This document shows positions 60,961 through 64,000 of a stretch of DNA of 64,000 bases, piece after piece (position 1 is the first letter of the stretch; the number at the start of each line of letters is the position of its first letter). The DNA lies in the NCBI GenBank assembly GCA_942492625.1, contig CALOFM010000039.1, forward strand, positions 1-64,000, read 5' to 3'. The position numbers and the translations under genes were made by a program. Under the pieces are notes generated by a model, which saw only the letters and a program-made list of their open reading frames with translations, was not told the DNA's origin and searched no databases. This stretch comes from Thiosymbion sp942492625. Lineage in GTDB: Bacteria > Pseudomonadota > Gammaproteobacteria > Chromatiales > Chromatiaceae.

Positions 60961-61554
60961 ATGCTCAACGCAATGAAAAGCTTCGCTCCCATGCGGGCGG
61001 TAGCGGCCGTCGCACTGGCCATCGCGGTTTCCGCTCCGTCGGCTCAGGATATGCAGGATATGAGCGAGACCTACTGGTACGCATCCGGAGACCCTTCGGT
61101 CCCCGATGGCCAGCTCTGGGCCAACAGCTATGGAGAGTGCTATCAGAGCGAAGCGCCGGACGGCCCCACCAACCTTCCCCCATGCGACATCGCGCCTCCG
61201 GTAGAGGTCACCGTGCGTCTGAACTTCGAGTTCGACAAGTACAATGTGCCGGAGAACGTGGTCAACACGGAAGAGATCGCCAAGATCGACGAGTATATCG
61301 ATCAGTTGGAGAAGACTCCTGAGAATGAGGTCGTCACCGTCGTGGGCCACACCGACGCCAAAGGCTCTGACGAATACAATATGGTTTTGGGCGAAAACCG
61401 CGCCACCGCAGTTCGCGACTACATCATCCGCCGCGGCTATCCGGAACAGAACCTAGCGCCCGCCGAGAGCCGGGGTAAGCGCGAGATGCTGGCAGAATAC
61501 GATCCCTTCTCCGTCATGCAGCGCCGTGTGGTTCTGACAAAGACGGTTCAGTAA
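60961..61554 (+). CDS. OmpA-family outer-membrane/periplasmic protein
   Basis: The 197-residue product has a signal peptide (cleavage near 'APSAQDMQ'), a short variable region with two Cys ('GECYQSE', 'PPCDIAPP') and an OmpA C-terminal domain with 'LNFEFDKYNVPENVV', 'VTVVGHTDAKGSDEYNMVLG' and 'NRATAVRDYIIRRGYPEQNL', which binds peptidoglycan through the Asp and Arg in 'GHTD' and 'NRA'. It has no transmembrane barrel, so it is probably a periplasmic or lipoprotein-like anchor. It ends before a strong terminator. Confidence 0.92.
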   Translation: MLNAMKSFAPMRAVAAVALAIAVSAPSAQDMQDMSETYWYASGDPSVPDGQLWANSYGECYQSEAPDGPTNLPPCDIAPPVEVTVRLNFEFDKYNVPENVVNTEEIAKIDEYIDQLEKTPENEVVTVVGHTDAKGSDEYNMVLGENRATAVRDYIIRRGYPEQNLAPAESRGKREMLAEYDPFSVMQRRVVLTKTVQ

Positions 61555-61594
61555 TCTAAGCGCGAGGCGAGGTATTCTCGCCTCCGAAACTTCC

Positions 61595-61634
61595 GGCGAA
61601 GGCCGACCAACCCCGGTGGTCGGCCTTCGCTTTT
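61595..61634 (+). terminator. Strong Rho-independent terminator
   Basis: GCGAAGGCCGACCA (61595-61608) pairs exactly with TGGTCGGCCTTCGC (61616-61629) around a seven-base loop, followed by TTTTT. It lies 40 bases after the OmpA-family stop. Being symmetric, the stem could also end leftward transcripts of purB. Confidence 0.95.
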
Positions 61635-61661
61635 TAGTGCCGGAGTTGATATCGAGCTTAT

Positions 61662-63029
61662 TCAGATCGCCTTTGCTTGTGCGCCGGCATTTCCGACATA
61701 GGTCGCCGGGGTCAATGCCCTCAACCTCGCCTTGGCGTCGTCGGGCATGTCCAGGGAATCGATAAAACGACCCAGGTCGTCCGGGGTGATTCGATGATCG
61801 CGGGTGAGCTCCTTGAGCTTCTCGTAGGGGCTCTCGATCCCGTAACGTCTCATCACCGTTTGCACTGGCTCGGCCAACACTTCCCAGTTGGCATCCAGGT
61901 CGGCGGCGAGGCGTTGCGGGTTCGCCTCGAGTTTGGCGATTCCTCGGAGCGTAGATTGGAGCGCGATACTGGTATGTGCGAATCCTACACCAAGGTTGCG
62001 CAGTACCGTAGAGTCGGTCAGGTCCCGCTGCCAGCGGGACACCGGGAGCTTCTGCGCCAGATGGCCTAGCAGGGCGTTTGCGACACCTAAGTTCCCTTCG
62101 GCGTTCTCGAAATCGATCGGGTTGACCTTGTGCGGCATGGTCGATGAGCCGATCTCGCCGGCGATGGTTCTCTGGCGGAAGTAGCCCAAGGAGATATAGC
62201 TCCAGACGTCGCGGCAGAAGTCGTTGAGGACGTTGTTGAAGCGGGCGACGGCATCGAACAGTTCTGCGATGTAGTCATGGGGCTCGATCTGTATGGTGTA
62301 GGGATTCCAGGTGAGACCGAAGGACTCCACGAAGCCTTGAGCAAAGCCCGGCCAGTCGATGTCGGGATAGGCCGCCAAGTGGGCGTTGTAGTTTCCAACG
62401 GCGCCGTTGATTTTTCCCAAGAGACTGACATCCGCCACTTGATCGCGTTGGCGGTCGAGCCGATATACCACGTTGGCCATCTCCTTGCCCAACGTGGTTG
62501 GGGAGGCCGGCTGACCGTGGGTGTGCGAGAGCATCGGGACGTCTGCCAGGTCCTGGGCGAGGGTGCGGATGGCATCTATGACCTCGTCCATCTGAGGGAT
62601 GAGCACCTGTCCACGCCCTTCACGGAGCATCAGGGCGTGGGACAGGTTGTTGATGTCCTCGGATGTGCAGGCGAAATGGATGAACTCGCTTACCGCCTCC
62701 AATTCCGCGTTACCTGCGATGCGCTCCTTGACGAAGTACTCCACCGCCTTAACGTCGTGATTGGTGGTGCGCTCGATGTTCTTGATCCGATTCGCGTCTG
62801 CTTCGGAAAACTTCTCGACGATCCCGTTCAAGATGTTGGCTGCGTGTCCTGACAGGGGCGTCACCTCGGAAATCTCCGGGTGGGTGGCGAGGGCCTGAAG
62901 CCAGCGTACCTCCACCAGCAACCGGTGCCGGATCAGGCCGAATTCGCTGAAGATGGGGCGCAGGTCCTCGGTCTTGGATCCGTAGCGGCCGTCCACTGGG
63001 GATACGGCCGTGAGCGTCGTAAGTTCCAT
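61662..63029 (-). CDS. purB: Adenylosuccinate lyase
   Basis: From ATG 63029 (GGAGG nine bases upstream) the 455-residue product has 'TAVSPVDGRYGSKTEDLRPI', 'SHTHGQPASPTTLGKEMANV' and the signature loop 'GSSTMPHKVNPIDFENAEGN', all typical of PurB of the E. coli type. It acts twice in purine synthesis, cleaving SAICAR and adenylosuccinate with release of fumarate. A 17-codon N-terminal extension upstream is rejected because the ribosome site fits 63029. Confidence 0.97.
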   Translation of the reverse strand: MELTTLTAVSPVDGRYGSKTEDLRPIFSEFGLIRHRLLVEVRWLQALATHPEISEVTPLSGHAANILNGIVEKFSEADANRIKNIERTTNHDVKAVEYFVKERIAGNAELEAVSEFIHFACTSEDINNLSHALMLREGRGQVLIPQMDEVIDAIRTLAQDLADVPMLSHTHGQPASPTTLGKEMANVVYRLDRQRDQVADVSLLGKINGAVGNYNAHLAAYPDIDWPGFAQGFVESFGLTWNPYTIQIEPHDYIAELFDAVARFNNVLNDFCRDVWSYISLGYFRQRTIAGEIGSSTMPHKVNPIDFENAEGNLGVANALLGHLAQKLPVSRWQRDLTDSTVLRNLGVGFAHTSIALQSTLRGIAKLEANPQRLAADLDANWEVLAEPVQTVMRRYGIESPYEKLKELTRDHRITPDDLGRFIDSLDMPDDAKARLRALTPATYVGNAGAQAKAI

Positions 63030-63141
63030 GGTGCCTCCGAGTCTCTTGTTTGAATTTCGCGCCAAGACGCGAGGCGCCAAGATCCTTGTATCTCTTTGAG
63101 CTCTTGACGCCTTTGCGTCTTTGCGCGAGTTTGCGCCTCGA

Positions 63142-64000
63142 TCAAGCGGCGAGCTTCCGCAGCACGTAGTGCAGGATACCCCCGTTGCGGTAGTAGTCCA
63201 CCTCGTTCGGCGTATCGATACGCACCTTTGCCTGGAAGGCCTTGGTACCGCCGTCTGCCGCGGTTGCCTTGACGGTTACCTGCTTCGCATTGCCGCCGTC
63301 CAGACCCTCTATGTCGTAGGTCTCGTACCCGGTCAGCCCGAGTGATGCGGCGTTCTCGCCGTCGATGAACTGCAGCGGCAGCACTCCCATGCACACCAGG
63401 TTGGTGCGGTGGATACGCTCATAGCTCTCGGCGATGACCGCCTTGACGCCCAGCAGGCGCGGTCCCTTGGCCGCCCAATCGCGGGATGAGCCGGAGCCGT
63501 ACTCCTTGCCGGCGACGACGATGGCGGGAACGCCATCGGCCTGGTAACGCATGGCCGCGTCGTAGATGGACATCTGCTCCCCGTCTGGCTGGTGCAGGGT
63601 CACACCGCCCTCCGTGCCGGGTGCCATCAGATTGCGCAGGCGGATGTTCGCGAAGGTGCCGCGCATCATGACCTCGTGGTTGCCGCGGCGGCTGCCCAGG
63701 CTGTTGAAGTCCTCCTGCGCCACCCCGTTGTCGATGAGGTACTTGCCTGCGGGGGAGTCGGGCTTGATGGCGCCCGCGGGGGAAATGTGATCTGTAGTGA
63801 TGGAGTCCCCAAGCAGGGCCAGGCAGCGTGCGCCCTGGATGTCCGGTGCATCACCGACCTCCAGGCTCATGCCTTCGAAATAGGGCGGATTTTGGATGTA
63901 TGTGGAATCGGGCCAGTCGTAGGTCTGGCCGGTGGCCGCGCCCAGGGATTGCCAGCGCTCGTCGCCGGCGAAGACGTCCGCGTAGGCGGCGCTGAACTCT
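63142..64000 (-). CDS. acnA: Aconitate hydratase, C-terminal part (runs off window)
   Basis: The frame continues without a stop to the right edge. It includes 'TYIQNPPYFEGMSLE', the swivel-domain 'CLALLGDSITTDHISPAGAI', 'DFNSLGSRRGNHEVMMRGTF', 'VAGKEYGSGSSRDWAAKGPR' and 'AESYERIHRTNLVCMGVLPL', the conserved C-terminal half of AcnA. It interconverts citrate and isocitrate with a [4Fe-4S] cluster bound mainly by the missing N-terminal part. The reading matches family length at the C-terminus. Confidence 0.96.
   Translation of the reverse strand, partial: EFSAAYADVFAGDERWQSLGAATGQTYDWPDSTYIQNPPYFEGMSLEVGDAPDIQGARCLALLGDSITTDHISPAGAIKPDSPAGKYLIDNGVAQEDFNSLGSRRGNHEVMMRGTFANIRLRNLMAPGTEGGVTLHQPDGEQMSIYDAAMRYQADGVPAIVVAGKEYGSGSSRDWAAKGPRLLGVKAVIAESYERIHRTNLVCMGVLPLQFIDGENAASLGLTGYETYDIEGLDGGNAKQVTVKATAADGGTKAFQAKVRIDTPNEVDYYRNGGILHYVLRKLAA

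Noticed and set aside
1..64000. tRNA or rRNA genes
   Set aside because: No cloverleaf-like or rRNA-like stretch was noticed by eye; a tRNAscan/Infernal search would be decisive.

Overview
The window looks like chromosomal DNA of a high-GC gammaproteobacterium, most like a sulfur-oxidising member of the Chromatiales. This rests on typical gammaproteobacterial housekeeping genes (fabA, proS, purB, acnA, an uL16-hydroxylase-like JmjC oxygenase, ilvB/ilvH/ilvC), sulfur-relay proteins (a DsrC-like protein, a TusA-like protein, a DsrE-like protein, a DoxX-type membrane protein) and a remnant of a pyruvate:ferredoxin oxidoreductase. Species cannot be named from the sequence alone.

The most striking general property is gene decay. 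About twenty genes are broken by in-frame stop codons, small frameshifts, internal deletions or truncation, and pieces of at least three IS66-family elements and one IS630-family element lie among them. Left arm (1-21 kb): an IS66-like end inside an EF-hand gene; a histidine kinase whose phospho-accepting His is Leu; a ferredoxin; an RND efflux adaptor plus a multiply broken RND permease; a flavoprotein tail; a broken outer-membrane barrel; an O-methyltransferase; a truncated PIN toxin; a cobalamin-binding-type protein; a DsrC homologue with an unusual C-terminus; a head-on fusion of two truncated genes; a broken nifJ followed by an intact dihydroorotate-dehydrogenase-like gene; IS66 and IS630 debris with a 9-bp tandem repeat; and an AT-richer exopolysaccharide glycosyltransferase.

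Middle (21-39 kb): mostly housekeeping genes (tag, fabA, proS, ilvB-ilvH-ilvC with one frameshift, pssA), then a decayed cluster of a subtilisin-like protease, an unknown 163-residue protein and a DUF4332 protein, then an ABC export pair, a three-domain peptidoglycan enzyme without a signal peptide, and small conserved proteins (DUF4149, DUF4399, YaiI).

Two gene systems stand out as incompletely described. System A (39.8-43.1 kb) is a compact operon: a 659-residue protein that joins a PqqD-like domain, a radical SAM core, a SPASM-type Cys-rich region and a C-terminal TusA-like domain, followed by a free TusA-like protein, a DsrE-like protein and a DoxX protein. It suggests a sulfur-transfer relay coupled to a peptide or protein modification. 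System B (50.7-57.5 kb) is a tightly coupled operon: a 1225-residue membrane protein (degenerate spermidine-synthase fold, FMN-attachment motif, NosR/NapH-like Fe-S segment), a small membrane protein, an AmmeMemoRadiSam radical SAM enzyme, a 60-residue twin-arginine-signal protein, and a MEMO1-AMMECR1 fusion that carries its own secretion signal. It suggests that part of the AmmeMemoRadiSam pathway works outside the cytoplasmic membrane and is linked to electron transfer.

Further right are an arsenosugar-type glycosyltransferase operon with radical SAM and GT2 genes (43.2-47.1 kb, one gene frameshifted), a run of gene fragments (47.4-48.9 kb), and ordinary genes to the right end (GNAT, JmjC hydroxylase, EamA transporter, OmpA, purB, partial acnA). 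Several single-base frameshifts, especially the one in ilvC, could be assembly errors; the large deletions, truncations and multiple-lesion genes cannot all be.
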